64,000 nucleotides of DNA from Acinetobacter sp. XS-4 (lineage in GTDB: Bacteria; Pseudomonadota; Gammaproteobacteria; Pseudomonadales; Moraxellaceae). The DNA is taken from contig NZ_CP094657.1 in NCBI RefSeq assembly GCF_023920705.1, forward strand, positions 372,001 to 436,000, read 5' to 3'. The translations under genes and the position numbers were made by a program. The notes below the pieces were generated by a model. The model saw nothing but the letters and a program-made list of their open reading frames with translations. It searched no databases and had not been told where the DNA came from. Positions 20,617 through 30,540 of the stretch are shown piece after piece (positions within the stretch are counted from its first letter, which is position 1; each line of letters begins with the position of its first letter).

Positions 20617-21327
20617 TTATGCAACTTTTGCTGTGGGAGCATTTTGATACCACGCAATTGCATTTTTAATGAGTACATCAGTTGTATCTATGAATAGTTC
20701 AGGGTAAGCCTCAATACTCTCTTCTAAAATGAGTGGAATTTCTGTACAAGCCAATAAAAATTTTATGTTTTTGTTTTCCTTGTAAAAATTAATAATTTCC
20801 TTCATCGTTTGTTTAGATTTTTGAATATCTCCAGATTTGTATTGGTAAATGCTTTGCATTACTTTATTTTGCATTTCAGCAGAAGGAGTAGAGAAACCAA
20901 TACTATTTTCAATAAACTGGCTTTGATAAAGCTCGGTGTTTATTGTGGCAGATGTAGCAAGAATACACACCTCATCAATTTGGCGATCTTGAATAAAATG
21001 AACCGCAGATTCAATAATACTGATCATTTTGGTCTGGGTGCGCTTTTGTAATTGGTTAAACCAGAAATGGGCAGTATTACAAGGAATAATGATACAACCG
21101 ACTTCTGCTGCTTCTAAGATTTTAAGATATTCAGCCATTTTTTCGAGTGGTTTATTATCCTGATTTATAATCGATTGAGTTCTGTCAGGAATATCTGGGA
21201 TAGAAACTGTAACGACAGGAATATGTTCCTGATCGCAATGTGCTGGTGTATTTTTAATAATTTTATTCATAGCATCAATCGTAGCTTGTGGCCCCATGCC
21301 ACCTAGGATTCCAATTGCTTTATTCAT
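20617..21327 (-). CDS. Aspartate/glutamate racemase family protein
   Basis: 236 residues with the expected two-lobed racemase marks. The start is GILGGMGPQAT, the first catalytic cysteine is C83 in IIPCNTAHFW, and the second is C194 in LLACTEIPLI. Both thiols are present, so cofactor-independent racemisation of aspartate or a related acidic amino acid is plausible; specificity is not visible. It is a stand-alone gene between two LysR regulators, on the same strand as the second (21562). Confidence 0.88.
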   Translation of the reverse strand: MNKAIGILGGMGPQATIDAMNKIIKNTPAHCDQEHIPVVTVSIPDIPDRTQSIINQDNKPLEKMAEYLKILEAAEVGCIIIPCNTAHFWFNQLQKRTQTKMISIIESAVHFIQDRQIDEVCILATSATINTELYQSQFIENSIGFSTPSAEMQNKVMQSIYQYKSGDIQKSKQTMKEIINFYKENKNIKFLLACTEIPLILEESIEAYPELFIDTTDVLIKNAIAWYQNAPTAKVA

Positions 21328-21561
21328 GTTGAGCGACTCAAAAAAACTATATGCTTAGAATGAGCGTATTTTTATTGAGGTCGTTGCAAAAAACGGATGG
21401 CTTATGCAGACTTTATTTCTAAAATTATAGTTGGTATTTATTTAAAATATTGTTTTATATTAATAAAATTTAAAAAACTTAAATTTAGCTATGCTTCTCA
21501 TGCATCATTGTTTTATATAAAGCATAGATTTTTGCATAGATGGTTTGTTGCAGGCAAAAAT

Positions 21562-22428
21562 CTAAATGATAAATTCAGATTTAATCAATTCTAAAAACAT
21601 ATCTCGAGCTTTATGGTTACTCACATTTTTGTGCCAAAAAAATTGATTTTGCATAAAGGCAAGGTGTTCAAATTTATAGCCTCGAATATTGGTTAAATTT
21701 TTATATTGTTCAAAAAGACTTTTCGGTACTAAAGACACACCAGAGCCTGCACTTACGCAACCAATAATAGTGGCATAACTAGTAATACTCGTAATTGGAA
21801 GCGAGATATTTTTGAGCTTAAGCCATTCTTCAAGAGCAGCTCGGTAAGGGCAGCCTTCTGTCCACATAAAAATTTCCTTACCAATCAAGTCTTCTTGGCA
21901 GTGGATTTCACCGAAAGATTCAGGGGCAATTAAAATAATTTCTTCTTGATAAATACTAAGCCTATTTAACATGGGAAATTCAATACTTCCCGCGACAATC
22001 GCACCATCGAGTTTATGTTGAGAAATATCGACTAATAGTTGCTTCCATGTACCTGTAATAATTTGAATGGAAACCTCAGGATAGCGTTGATGATATTTCG
22101 CCAGTAAGTTAGGTAGGCGAGTCGTGGCGGAAGATTCAATAGCCCCAATTTTTAATGGGCCAGATGGAGGAGCATCAGGGTGAATACTACGTTTTGCTTC
22201 ATCACACAACGCCAAAATTTTATGGCAATAATTGAGAAAAATTTCTCCAGAGGGAGTGAGTTTCAAACTTTTTCCTTCACGATAAAATAGCGGTGATCCT
22301 AGTTCTTCTTCAAGTTGTTTAATGCGTGTCGTAATGTTAGATGGTACGCAATGCAGTTGCATTGATGCCTTAGCCATTGTTCCGCACTCAACCACGGTCT
22401 GAAACATTTTTAGCTGTGCGATATCCAT
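21562..22428 (-). CDS. LysR-family transcriptional regulator
   Basis: 288 residues. The winged helix-turn-helix lies at about 3-60 (GTMAKASMQLHCVPSNITTRIK, with LGSPLFYREGKS) and is followed by the periplasmic-binding-protein-like effector domain. It is divergent from the EamA exporter at 22537, with two dyads in the 108-base spacer, so control of that exporter and of itself is likely. Several Acinetobacter LysR-EamA pairs have this arrangement. The effector is unknown. Confidence 0.87.
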   Translation of the reverse strand: MDIAQLKMFQTVVECGTMAKASMQLHCVPSNITTRIKQLEEELGSPLFYREGKSLKLTPSGEIFLNYCHKILALCDEAKRSIHPDAPPSGPLKIGAIESSATTRLPNLLAKYHQRYPEVSIQIITGTWKQLLVDISQHKLDGAIVAGSIEFPMLNRLSIYQEEIILIAPESFGEIHCQEDLIGKEIFMWTEGCPYRAALEEWLKLKNISLPITSITSYATIIGCVSAGSGVSLVPKSLFEQYKNLTNIRGYKFEHLAFMQNQFFWHKNVSNHKARDMFLELIKSEFII

Positions 22429-22436
22429 ATTTTATC

Positions 22437-22474
22437 ATTCACTTTTAATGAATATTTAACTCAATATAAGTTAA
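22437..22474. promoter_or_regulatory. Two LysR-type dyads
   Basis: ATTCA-N7-TGAAT at 22437-22453 and TTAACT-N7-AGTTAA at 22456-22474. Both have the 7-base spacing expected around a T-N11-A LysR box and lie between the regulator and the exporter. Confidence 0.45.
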
Positions 22475-22536
22475 TTTTATTCAACTATCCATGCGCATAT
22501 GATGAAAGAGTTCCATTTCATTAGTGCAGATTTAAC

Positions 22537-23439
22537 ATGGCAATTTCTCTTGCTGCCGAAACCCAACCTCCCGCATTTAAACTCTATTTATGTATTGCAG
22601 TGACTGTCTTTTGTTGGGGCTATTCACCTATTGGTATACATAGTGCTTTACATTCATATACACCGCAGCATATTGCCTTGCTCCGTTTTTTGATCGCATC
22701 GGTTTTTTTACTGCTTTTGGTCATGAAAAAAGGCATTCAGCCTTTAAAGTGGAAAGATGTCCCTGCACTTGCTGTATTAGGATTTTTCTCTGTAACGCTA
22801 CATCATTTGCTTATAAATACAGGACAGCAGTATGTGAGTGCAGTCGCTTCTAGTATTTTGAGTCAATCTATTCCGCTATTCACTTTTATTATTTCAGCTT
22901 TGCTTTTTAAGGAACAAATCAGTTTCAAACAATGGTTATGTATTTTACTGGGACTTTGTGGCGCCGTATTGGTAGTCAGTGGAGATCATGGTTTTGGTGT
23001 ACCAAGTCCTTATAGTTTGTTGATTGTTTTAGCCGCAATTGCCTGGGGCCTTTATTTTAATTTATATAAAAAATTTGCCTTAAATTATGATGCCTTGAGC
23101 ATGATGTGCTACATCATTTGGTTCGGGACCATTCCTTTACTATTTTATAGTGCTCATTTGCCTAGTGAAATTCTACATGCCACTTGGCAAGCCAATATGT
23201 CGGTTGTCTTGTTGGGTATTTTCCCAAGTGCGATGGCTTATGTACTTTGGGGCTATGTACTTAAAAATATGCCGTTAACGATTGCATCGAATTTTTTGTA
23301 TTGCTCGCCGATTGTCGCTATGAGTTTGGCAGTTCTTTTCTTAAATGAAAAACCATCAATGATTGTGTTGTTAGGTGGAGTAATTATTGTGGGGAGTTTG
23401 GTGTGGATGAATTGGGGGAATAGGCGTACTATCGAGTAA
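22537..23439 (+). CDS. EamA/DMT-family transporter
   Basis: 300 residues, ten predicted membrane helices in two five-helix EamA repeats (about 18-140 and 155-295). Each repeat ends near the typical FKEQISFKQWL and LNEKPSMIVLLGG motifs. Drug/metabolite transporters of this type export amino acids, metabolites or toxic compounds. The divergent LysR regulator suggests inducible export; the substrate is unknown. Confidence 0.87.
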   Translation: MAISLAAETQPPAFKLYLCIAVTVFCWGYSPIGIHSALHSYTPQHIALLRFLIASVFLLLLVMKKGIQPLKWKDVPALAVLGFFSVTLHHLLINTGQQYVSAVASSILSQSIPLFTFIISALLFKEQISFKQWLCILLGLCGAVLVVSGDHGFGVPSPYSLLIVLAAIAWGLYFNLYKKFALNYDALSMMCYIIWFGTIPLLFYSAHLPSEILHATWQANMSVVLLGIFPSAMAYVLWGYVLKNMPLTIASNFLYCSPIVAMSLAVLFLNEKPSMIVLLGGVIIVGSLVWMNWGNRRTIE

Positions 23440-23506
23440 GCTATAGATAATTAAACGATCTGTAGATTGATGCTACGTCATGCGCTACTTGCTTTAAGAG
23501 AATGAG

Positions 23507-23791
23507 ATGATTGTTGTTACCCTGACCTATAAAAAACCATTAGTCGAAGTTGATGCAGTACTAAAAGAGCATATTGCATTTCTAGATCATTACTATGAGC
23601 AAAAGAAGTTTCTAGCATCAGGACGTCGAGAAAATAGAGCGGGTGGGGTGATTTTAGTTCTAAGTTCTTCGGTTCAAGAAGCTGAAGAAATCATGAAAAA
23701 TGATCCGTTTTATATTCATGATGTAGCTGATTATGATTTTATGTGGTTTGAGCCATCGAAAAGTTTAGAAGAAATTAAAGCGTTTGTTTGA
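23507..23791 (+). CDS. YciI-like protein
   Basis: 94 residues, the size of the YciI dimeric alpha/beta-barrel family. A conserved histidine (KEHIAFLDHYYEQKKFLASG) and the late DPFYIHDVADY segment are present. YciI proteins have been linked to small-molecule or dehydrochlorinase-like catalysis, but most are unassigned. An AGAGAATGAG stretch before the ATG can serve as ribosome site. It is followed by an inverted repeat at 23797-23830. Confidence 0.85.
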   Translation: MIVVTLTYKKPLVEVDAVLKEHIAFLDHYYEQKKFLASGRRENRAGGVILVLSSSVQEAEEIMKNDPFYIHDVADYDFMWFEPSKSLEEIKAFV

Positions 23792-23796
23792 TTACA

Positions 23797-23830
23797 TTGG
23801 AGGACTACTTAAATTTAAGTAGTTCTCCAA
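23797..23830. repeat. Long imperfect palindrome between convergent genes
   Basis: TTGGAGGACTACTTAAA (23797-23813) is almost fully complementary to TTTAAGTAGTTCTCCAA (23814-23830). It lacks a T-run, so it is a weak bidirectional terminator or an mRNA end hairpin. Confidence 0.5.
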
Positions 23831-23849
23831 TCTATTCAGTTAATATTTA

Positions 23850-24680
23850 TTACTGCTCAACAATATAAATACTATTTTGGAATACATCTCCTTTACTTGT
23901 TTTAACTACACCAACACATAAATTGTCAGGAGTTTGAATAAAAGAAACTAGAGATGTATCTGCATTAGTTTTACAATTCTTTTGTTTGTTCTCATCAAAT
24001 GCTGTTAAATTTAATTGATGTTGTAAATCTAAAGTGAATACTTGGCTAAGAGCGCTAAATGCCTGATCTGCTTTTTGCATAAATAATAAATTATTTTGAG
24101 AATCCCATTCAGATAAAGAAATACGTTCCTTACTTACATAGTGATATAGGCGTTTTGTATCTGCATTATTGTCTGCCGCATTTTTGAATTGAGTTTTTAA
24201 ACCAAAATTTACTTTTACGATTGGTTTTTCACGGAAAGAAAGACGTGAATAAGGCACAATTTTAATTTCAGATGTCTGATTTAAACCTAGCAATTTGAGT
24301 GTAGGATCTGCTTTATTTTGGGTGAAAGAGTCGGTAATTTTTTGTTGTATTAGCTGGTCAAATTTAATAGGTTGATTTAAAGAACTTTTTTCAATAGCTG
24401 AACTATTGGCATTTTTGTCAATTGCCATTGCAACACCTACCCCGATAAGGCCAAACATTCCAGAAACTGGGCTGGCTGAAGCACTACTTGCATCACCAAC
24501 TAATATTTGACTTTCCTTTACAAAGTAATCGCCTGCACCTGATTCAGTCATTGAAGAAAGTTGTTCTGAAGAAACAGAAATAGAGGTTTGTTTACCCGTA
24601 GCTGGATATTGAATCGATTTAGTGGTTGCACACCCAGTAAATAGTAATGTTGATATGAGTAATAAATTTAAGTTTTTCAT
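23850..24680 (-). CDS. Putative lipoprotein, unknown function
   Basis: 276 residues from the ATG at 24680. The lipobox LFTGC gives C17. A glycine-rich segment (about residues 65-80, GMFGLIGVGVAMAI) may be an amphipathic or membrane-associated helix. Two further cysteines, one in QKNCKTN and one in DNLCVGV, could form a disulfide. I do not recognise the family. It is monocistronic, with a 230-base gap before glyS. Confidence 0.65.
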   Translation of the reverse strand: MKNLNLLLISTLLFTGCATTKSIQYPATGKQTSISVSSEQLSSMTESGAGDYFVKESQILVGDASSASASPVSGMFGLIGVGVAMAIDKNANSSAIEKSSLNQPIKFDQLIQQKITDSFTQNKADPTLKLLGLNQTSEIKIVPYSRLSFREKPIVKVNFGLKTQFKNAADNNADTKRLYHYVSKERISLSEWDSQNNLLFMQKADQAFSALSQVFTLDLQHQLNLTAFDENKQKNCKTNADTSLVSFIQTPDNLCVGVVKTSKGDVFQNSIYIVEQ

Positions 24681-24826
24681 TGCAATCATTCTTTATTAAG
24701 TTTGGTAATTATTTGTTAAAGCTGACTGAATTATGGATGAACTTAAATAAAAGTAAATAATCGTTATTTATTAAATGTTCAAAAATTAATCACCTGTCAT
24801 TTTAAATAAAATTAGAAATTAAAACC

Positions 24827-24869
24827 ATTAAAAAACCACGTTTCCAATCTAGATCGAAAACATGGTTTT
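24827..24869 (-). terminator. Intrinsic terminator of glyS
   Basis: AAAACCACGTTT (from 24832) pairs with GAAAACATGGTTTT (to 24869) with G-U pairs. Read on the minus strand it is followed by a T-run. Confidence 0.65.
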
Positions 24870-24909
24870 AAAAAAGCTTAATTATATAAAAATTAATTTC
24901 TATATAATT

Positions 24910-26979
24910 TTAACCCTGCAACACACTCACATCAGCCACAGCGGTAAACAAGTTACGCAACTGAGCCAATAAACGTAAACGGTTTGCCTTCAGGTCAGCA
25001 TCATCTGCCATTACCATTACGCCATCAAAGAATGCATCAATCGGCGCGCGAAGTGCTGCAAGCTTAGAAAGAGCAGCTGTGTAGTCTTTTGCTGCAAGTA
25101 ATGGTTCAACAGCAGGGGTAACTGCTTGAAGCTCGGCAAATAATGCTTTTTCAGCATCTTCAACCAAGTTCGCTTCGACTACAGAACCTTCTGGTGCAGC
25201 TTCTTTTGCAAGAATGTTAGCAACACGCTTGTTTGCAGCAGCAAGTGCGGCAGCTTCAGGTAATGCGCGGAAGTGGTTTACAGCATTTACACGCTTATCA
25301 AAATCAAGTGGAGATTTTGGTGCAAGTGCTTGAACTGCTTGAAGTACGTCAACAGCAACACCTTGGTCTTCATACTTGGCACGGTAACGACCTTCCAAGA
25401 ATGAAACAGCATCAGTACGAGTCTTGTCGTGATCTTTAACGATGTTGCCATAACCTTGAAGTGCAAGATTTACTAACTCTTCAATCGTTACATCTAATTC
25501 ATTTTCAATGATTAAACGTAAGATACCAATTGCTGAACGACGAAGTGCAAACGGATCTTTAGAACCTGTTGGCGCTTGTCCAATACCAAAAATACCAACG
25601 AGCGTATCTAAACGGTCAGCTAGAGCAATCGTTGTACCTGTTTTGGTTTTTGGTAAAACATCACCAGCAAATTTTGGTAAATATTGCTCGCCTAAAGCTT
25701 CTGAAACTTCAGTGTTTTCGCCTTCAATGCGTGCATAGTAAGTACCTGCAATACCTTGAAGTTCTGGGAACTCACCAACAAGCTCTGAGGTTAAGTCGCA
25801 TTTAGCAAGTAATGCCGCTTTTTCTGCATCTGCTGGGTTTGCACCAGTAATTGGAGACAACGCAACAGCAAGTTTAGCAATACGTGTTGATTTGTCCCAA
25901 AGCGTACCAAGCTGTGCTTGGAATACCATATTTGCTAGTTTTTCTTTACGAGATGCAAGCGGTTGCTTTTGATCTTGTAAGAAGAAGAATTCAGCATCAG
26001 ATAAACGCGGGCGAACAACTTTTTCATTACCTTCAATAATTTGAATCGGATCTTTAGACTCAATATTTGAAACAGTAATGAAGTAAGGCTGTAATTTACC
26101 TTCGCTATTGATCAAGCAGAAATATTTCTGGTTGTCTTGCATTGTCGTAATGAGTGCTTCTTGAGGAACAGCAAGGAAGCGCTCTTCAAAGTTTGCACGA
26201 AGAGCAACTGGCCATTCAACGAGGCTTGTTACTTCATCAAGTAAGTCAGCTGGAACAATTGCAGTCGCGTTAACTTCATCAGCTAACTTTTTCACTTGTT
26301 CTTGAATGGTTGCTTGACGTTTTTCAAAGTTCGCAACAACGTAAGCTTTTTCTAAAGCAGCTAAGTAGTCATTTGCATGCGCTAACGTCACAGCTTCAGG
26401 TGCATGGAAACGATGACCATAAGTCACATTGCCAGCTTTATGATCTTGAATAGTTGCGTCAACAATTTGGTCATCTTTGAGTAAGAGAACCCATTTCACT
26501 GGACGTACAAATTCGGTACGGCTTGCAGCAGAACGCATGCGCTTAGCAATTGGTAAATTGTCTAATGCAGTTTGTAAAATCTGTGGAAGTAAAGCGTCAA
26601 GGCTTTGTCCTTTCACATCTTTTAAATAGCAAACTTTTTCAACTTTACCTGCTTGGAAAGTAGAAAGCTGATCAACAGTAATGCCTTGACCACGCATAAA
26701 GCCTTCAAGTGCTTTAGTCGGTTTGCCTTCTGCATCGTAAGCTGCTTGAACTGCAGGGCCGTCAAAACGTTTTTGTGTGTCTGCTTGAGCAGCATCGATG
26801 TCAACAATTCTAAGTGCTAAACGACGTGGAGCTGCATAAGCTTCAATTGATGCGAAGTTTAAGCCCGCATCTTTTAAGCCTTTTACCGTTTCTGCCTGTA
26901 ATGCATCACGTAAAGTTTTCAAGCTTTTTGGTGGAAGTTCTTCACAGCCAAGTTCGAATAAAACAGTATGTTTGCTCAT
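24910..26979 (-). CDS. glyS: Glycine--tRNA ligase beta subunit
   Basis: 689 residues, full length for the beta subunit of the alpha2-beta2 bacterial glycyl-tRNA synthetase. It opens with the conserved [14 protein letters not shown], and contains RRSAIGILR and a C-terminal anticodon-binding region ([18 protein letters not shown]). The beta subunit recognises tRNA-Gly; the alpha subunit holds the aminoacylation site. The start codon overlaps the glyQ stop by one base (TAATG), so translation is coupled. Confidence 0.96.
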   Translation of the reverse strand: MSKHTVLFELGCEELPPKSLKTLRDALQAETVKGLKDAGLNFASIEAYAAPRRLALRIVDIDAAQADTQKRFDGPAVQAAYDAEGKPTKALEGFMRGQGITVDQLSTFQAGKVEKVCYLKDVKGQSLDALLPQILQTALDNLPIAKRMRSAASRTEFVRPVKWVLLLKDDQIVDATIQDHKAGNVTYGHRFHAPEAVTLAHANDYLAALEKAYVVANFEKRQATIQEQVKKLADEVNATAIVPADLLDEVTSLVEWPVALRANFEERFLAVPQEALITTMQDNQKYFCLINSEGKLQPYFITVSNIESKDPIQIIEGNEKVVRPRLSDAEFFFLQDQKQPLASRKEKLANMVFQAQLGTLWDKSTRIAKLAVALSPITGANPADAEKAALLAKCDLTSELVGEFPELQGIAGTYYARIEGENTEVSEALGEQYLPKFAGDVLPKTKTGTTIALADRLDTLVGIFGIGQAPTGSKDPFALRRSAIGILRLIIENELDVTIEELVNLALQGYGNIVKDHDKTRTDAVSFLEGRYRAKYEDQGVAVDVLQAVQALAPKSPLDFDKRVNAVNHFRALPEAAALAAANKRVANILAKEAAPEGSVVEANLVEDAEKALFAELQAVTPAVEPLLAAKDYTAALSKLAALRAPIDAFFDGVMVMADDADLKANRLRLLAQLRNLFTAVADVSVLQG

Positions 26980-27956
26980 TAGTTTTTCTCCGCCTTTGCT
27001 GCTTCACTTTCAGCTTGTGCTTTTAGCTGTGCCAATACTTCATCACGTAAGTGTGGTTCTGCCATTGGGAAGCCAAGCTCTGCACGTGCTTGTACATAAC
27101 TTTGTGCAATTGCGCGTGCCAAAGTACGTACGCGTAAAATGTAGCGCTGACGCTCAGTCACGGAAATTGCGCCACGTGCATCAAGCAAGTTAAAGGTATG
27201 AGATGCTTTAACAACTTGCTCATAAGCAGGAAGAGAAAGTTTTGCTTCAATTAAACGGTTTGCTTCTGATTCGTAAAAATCAAACAGTTCGAATAGTTTT
27301 TCAACTGGAGCGTATTCAAAGTTATAAGTCGATTGCTCAACTTCATTTTGATGGAATACGTCGCCGTAAGTCACAGTACCAAATTGGCCTTTGGTCCAAA
27401 CAAGGTCATAAACCGAGTCAACGCCTTGAAGGTACATCGCAAGACGTTCTAAACCGTAAGTGATTTCGCCTGTTACTGGGTAACATTCAACACCACCGAC
27501 TTGTTGGAAGTAAGTAAACTGAGTCACTTCCATACCGTTAAGCCAAACTTCCCAACCTAAGCCCCAAGCCCCAAGCGTCGGAGATTCCCAGTTGTCTTCT
27601 ACGAAGCGGATGTCGTGAGTAAGCGTATCAATCCCGATTGCTTTTAAAGAATCGAGATAAAGCTGTTGGATGTTGTCTGGATTTGGCTTAAGTACCACTT
27701 GGAACTGGTAGTAGTGTTGCAAACGGTTCGGGTTTTCACCGTAGCGGCCATCTTTTGGACGACGTGAAGGTTGAACGTATGCAGCATTCCAAGTTTCAGG
27801 CCCTAAAGCACGTAAGAATGTTGCGGTGTGGAATGTTCCAGCGCCCATTTCCATGTCGTACGGTTGTAGTACGACGCAGCCTTGTTCGGCCCAATAGTTT
27901 TGTAGGGCAAGAATTAAACCCTGAAATGTATCAATGTGCGAGATGGCGCGACTCAT
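26979..27956 (-). CDS. glyQ: Glycine--tRNA ligase alpha subunit
   Basis: 325 residues, a class II synthetase catalytic subunit. Visible family segments are [35 protein letters not shown] (motif 2 region) and [18 protein letters not shown]. It activates glycine and charges tRNA-Gly together with GlyS. First gene of the glyQS operon. The C-terminal tail ([13 protein letters not shown]) is short and charged. Confidence 0.97.
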   Translation of the reverse strand: MSRAISHIDTFQGLILALQNYWAEQGCVVLQPYDMEMGAGTFHTATFLRALGPETWNAAYVQPSRRPKDGRYGENPNRLQHYYQFQVVLKPNPDNIQQLYLDSLKAIGIDTLTHDIRFVEDNWESPTLGAWGLGWEVWLNGMEVTQFTYFQQVGGVECYPVTGEITYGLERLAMYLQGVDSVYDLVWTKGQFGTVTYGDVFHQNEVEQSTYNFEYAPVEKLFELFDFYESEANRLIEAKLSLPAYEQVVKASHTFNLLDARGAISVTERQRYILRVRTLARAIAQSYVQARAELGFPMAEPHLRDEVLAQLKAQAESEAAKAEKN

Positions 27957-28047
27957 GTAGCATCCACGAATTTATGAGAAAAATTGCCCCTAAGTATAAG
28001 GATTTTGTGGGGGAGTGGCAAAGACTAGTTTCTATAGCTATAAAAAA

Positions 28048-28530
28048 TTATTGGCTGTCATTTAGTTGGGATTTTCCTGCATGTTTTGCTTTTAATCGAG
28101 GTTGAAATGATGCAAAAAACCAAAAAATGAGGCTAAGAATAAAGCTTACAATGAATGTAGAGGTTGAGATCAAAGTACGTCCAACTGTTGGGAATACATA
28201 ATCAAATATTGGTAAATTATGAGACATATTTTCATAGATCGCTAAGAAGAAATAAATCAAGCTAAATGATACATGTGCACCTAACCACATTAATGGAAAG
28301 ATAAAGCGGTTTTTAGTAATGAGTACTTGGCATATCCAAAGTAGTAATGGGAATAAGACAATATAATAAGTACCGACAAAGATTCCAATAATATAGAGGA
28401 GATCAAGTCCAAACTTGCCAGTAACTACGGACAATAAAATTAAGATGCTGATCGGGATAAGAGGGGTAATAATAAGAGCAATTTTAGGCTGGTATTCGAT
28501 ATTTGGAGTTGTCGGATTCATCTTAATCAT
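28048..28530 (-). CDS. Small integral membrane protein, unknown function
   Basis: 160 residues with about four hydrophobic helices (roughly 17-37, 45-68, 77-100 and 122-147) and no recognised motif. The ATG may be at 28530 or at 28521, three codons in. It lies tail to tail with nothing and is divergent from the Sel1 gene at 28668. It opens an AT-rich run of small unknown genes that extends to 30431. Confidence 0.6.
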   Translation of the reverse strand: MIKMNPTTPNIEYQPKIALIITPLIPISILILLSVVTGKFGLDLLYIIGIFVGTYYIVLFPLLLWICQVLITKNRFIFPLMWLGAHVSFSLIYFFLAIYENMSHNLPIFDYVFPTVGRTLISTSTFIVSFILSLIFWFFASFQPRLKAKHAGKSQLNDSQ

Positions 28531-28667
28531 AGTAGGTTATGTTTTTTAAATTCTAAAATGATCTGTTGATAATGTCCATGAACCATTAAAATAAGATTAT
28601 TATCTTTTGTATTTAATACATCTTTTGATAGGATGATTTTTCATAGTTTGAATTAGATTATTTTAGA

Positions 28668-29453
28668 ATGAATTTGAAAAAATATTATTTTGGAATTTTA
28701 ATATTATTTTTAGGCTTTATTGGTTTTTACTACTTAAAGAATAATTGGATTTATTATTCAGCTAAATATAATTACAATTTCAATGAGTTAAATGCAGATG
28801 AGCTGAATAATTATGCTGCATTATTATATTATAAAAATAGAAATGATTGGATTCGAAGTAAAGAGGGTGGTGAGGCCACTGAAGCAAAAAAAGCCTTAGA
28901 AATTGAAAAGCTCTTTCAACAAGCGGCTGAACAAGGGAGTGCTTTAGCTAAATTGAATTTGACTACGCTTTATTATCGGAAAGAAGACTTAAGTACTTTT
29001 GTACCTAAGATGTTCAAACTATCTGAAGAGGCAGCGCAAGCAGGCAATGCAGATGCTCAGTTCAGGGTAGGTACGTTTTATCATCTAGGTTATGGTGTAG
29101 ATACAGATTATAAAAAAGCAATGTATTGGTATACAAAAGCTGCTGAGCAAGGTAATCCAGCAGGAATGAATAATATAGGGGTTCTTTATCAACAAGGGTT
29201 AGGCGTAACAGAAAATGGTAAGGTTTCAACAGAGTGGTATATTAAAGCCGCCAATCTTGGTTATGCGGATGGTCAAGAAAATATGTTTCAAAATTATTAT
29301 TCTGGGTTAAATGGGCTACCTCAGGATAAAGAGGAAGCAATGAAATGGCGTGATATGTGCTCTTACCGTACAGAGGAGATACCAATACAACCAGTTTATA
29401 ATATTGATCTTAAAGTTGATGAAACCTATCCGAATACCTGTAAAAATCAGTAA
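28668..29453 (+). CDS. Sel1-repeat protein with N-terminal membrane anchor
   Basis: 261 residues. A hydrophobic segment at about 6-23 is followed by Sel1/TPR-like repeats between about 85 and 225: AQAGNADAQFRVGTFYHLGYGV and AEQGNPAGMNNIGVLYQQGLGV are two clear 36-residue-type units, with flanking degenerate ones. Sel1 repeats bind proteins and are common in periplasmic or secreted adaptor proteins. The short C-terminal tail holds two cysteines (RDMCSY and NTCKNQ). AT-rich like its neighbours. Confidence 0.75.
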   Translation: MNLKKYYFGILILFLGFIGFYYLKNNWIYYSAKYNYNFNELNADELNNYAALLYYKNRNDWIRSKEGGEATEAKKALEIEKLFQQAAEQGSALAKLNLTTLYYRKEDLSTFVPKMFKLSEEAAQAGNADAQFRVGTFYHLGYGVDTDYKKAMYWYTKAAEQGNPAGMNNIGVLYQQGLGVTENGKVSTEWYIKAANLGYADGQENMFQNYYSGLNGLPQDKEEAMKWRDMCSYRTEEIPIQPVYNIDLKVDETYPNTCKNQ

Positions 29454-29574
29454 AACTTTAAGCTGCCACCATATAGAATGGTTGGGACTATTTCATAAAT
29501 AAAAGAAATGAATAGTTTTCTATTGCTGAAGAAAGTTCAACTTATAAGGGTTTTATATTCAATTAGCAGAACGT

Positions 29575-29985
29575 TTATTCAATGTTAATGTTCTGCTCTT
29601 TGGCCTTATTATCCTTGTAGTTATACCAAGTCAATAATGCCCAAAAATTAAAAGCTGTAATTAAGGTAGAGATTCCAACCCAACTAAAAACCAACTCAGA
29701 AAAGAAGGATTCTAAAGGTATATAAATCAGCTCTTTAAAGAAAATGAGTACCCCAAATGTCGTTAATAGTATTGTTAGAGAATTTAATAGCTTAAATCTA
29801 TTTAGTAGTAAGGATATTGCAATAAAGAATGGTGAAAAGAACAGATATATAATGATTAAAAAATAAAGTATAGGATTTGTTGAAATTAAAATAATGAGTA
29901 CTGGTATGGGCGCGAGTAACAGACTTTTTATAATGTCTAAATACTGATAGGAAATCGTTACAGAATTTTTGTTATATTGAAGCAT
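29575..29985 (-). CDS. Small integral membrane protein, unknown function
   Basis: 136 residues, mostly hydrophobic, with about four helices and a short charged tail KDNKAKEQNINIE. No motif recognised. It is very AT-rich, and divergent from the LprI-like gene at 30015 with only 29 bases between start codons. The general design matches the protein at 28048 (four helices, about 140-160 residues), but I see no clear sequence identity between them. Confidence 0.55.
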   Translation of the reverse strand: MLQYNKNSVTISYQYLDIIKSLLLAPIPVLIILISTNPILYFLIIIYLFFSPFFIAISLLLNRFKLLNSLTILLTTFGVLIFFKELIYIPLESFFSELVFSWVGISTLITAFNFWALLTWYNYKDNKAKEQNINIE

Positions 29986-30014
29986 ATTAAAAATTATAGA
30001 ATCGAGAATTAGTT

Positions 30015-30431
30015 ATGCTGAAATTTTGCTGCAAACTCATTGTTTTATCCAGTCTTTTTTGTAGTACATGGCTTTATGCGCAGACCGAAACTGATGAGCA
30101 AGATGAATATAATCAATGTGTAGACCAGACCATTAAGGAAATGCAGCTTGAAAGCATTAATAACATGGTCGTGCATAGCTGTTCTGAAAAAGCTAAAAAG
30201 ACTTATGAAGAAAAAATTGTGGCTCTCATTGATCAAATTCGTACACAAAGCGAAGAATACAAACAGCCAAAATGTTACCAAGATATTTTAAAATCTCAGC
30301 GACTTTGGAAAGCTTATGTAGATCAGGAATGTAGTAATGCAGGCTCATATATTGGCTCGCCGATGTATTCATATTGCCCAATGCAAGAGTATGCAGCGCG
30401 TGTAAAGCAACTTGAAGAGTACGTTAATTAA
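30015..30431 (+). CDS. Exported LprI/DUF1311-like protein
   Basis: 138 residues. A signal peptide (MLKFCCKLIVL up to WLYA) precedes a mature domain with the DUF1311/LprI pattern: CVDQTIKEMQ, then KSQRLWKAYVDQECSNAG, with paired cysteines around. LprI of Mycobacterium tuberculosis inhibits lysozyme; other members are of unknown function, so lysozyme inhibition is only a family-based possibility. It probably acts in the periplasm. Confidence 0.7.
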   Translation: MLKFCCKLIVLSSLFCSTWLYAQTETDEQDEYNQCVDQTIKEMQLESINNMVVHSCSEKAKKTYEEKIVALIDQIRTQSEEYKQPKCYQDILKSQRLWKAYVDQECSNAGSYIGSPMYSYCPMQEYAARVKQLEEYVN

Positions 30432-30540
30432 GACGGATTATTTTAAACGTCACCTCATGACGCCGAGCGTACTTCACTGGATTAAATTTAAGAATGTAAA
30501 ATGATATTTTTTAAACGATGCCATAAATGAGTCGTTTGAT

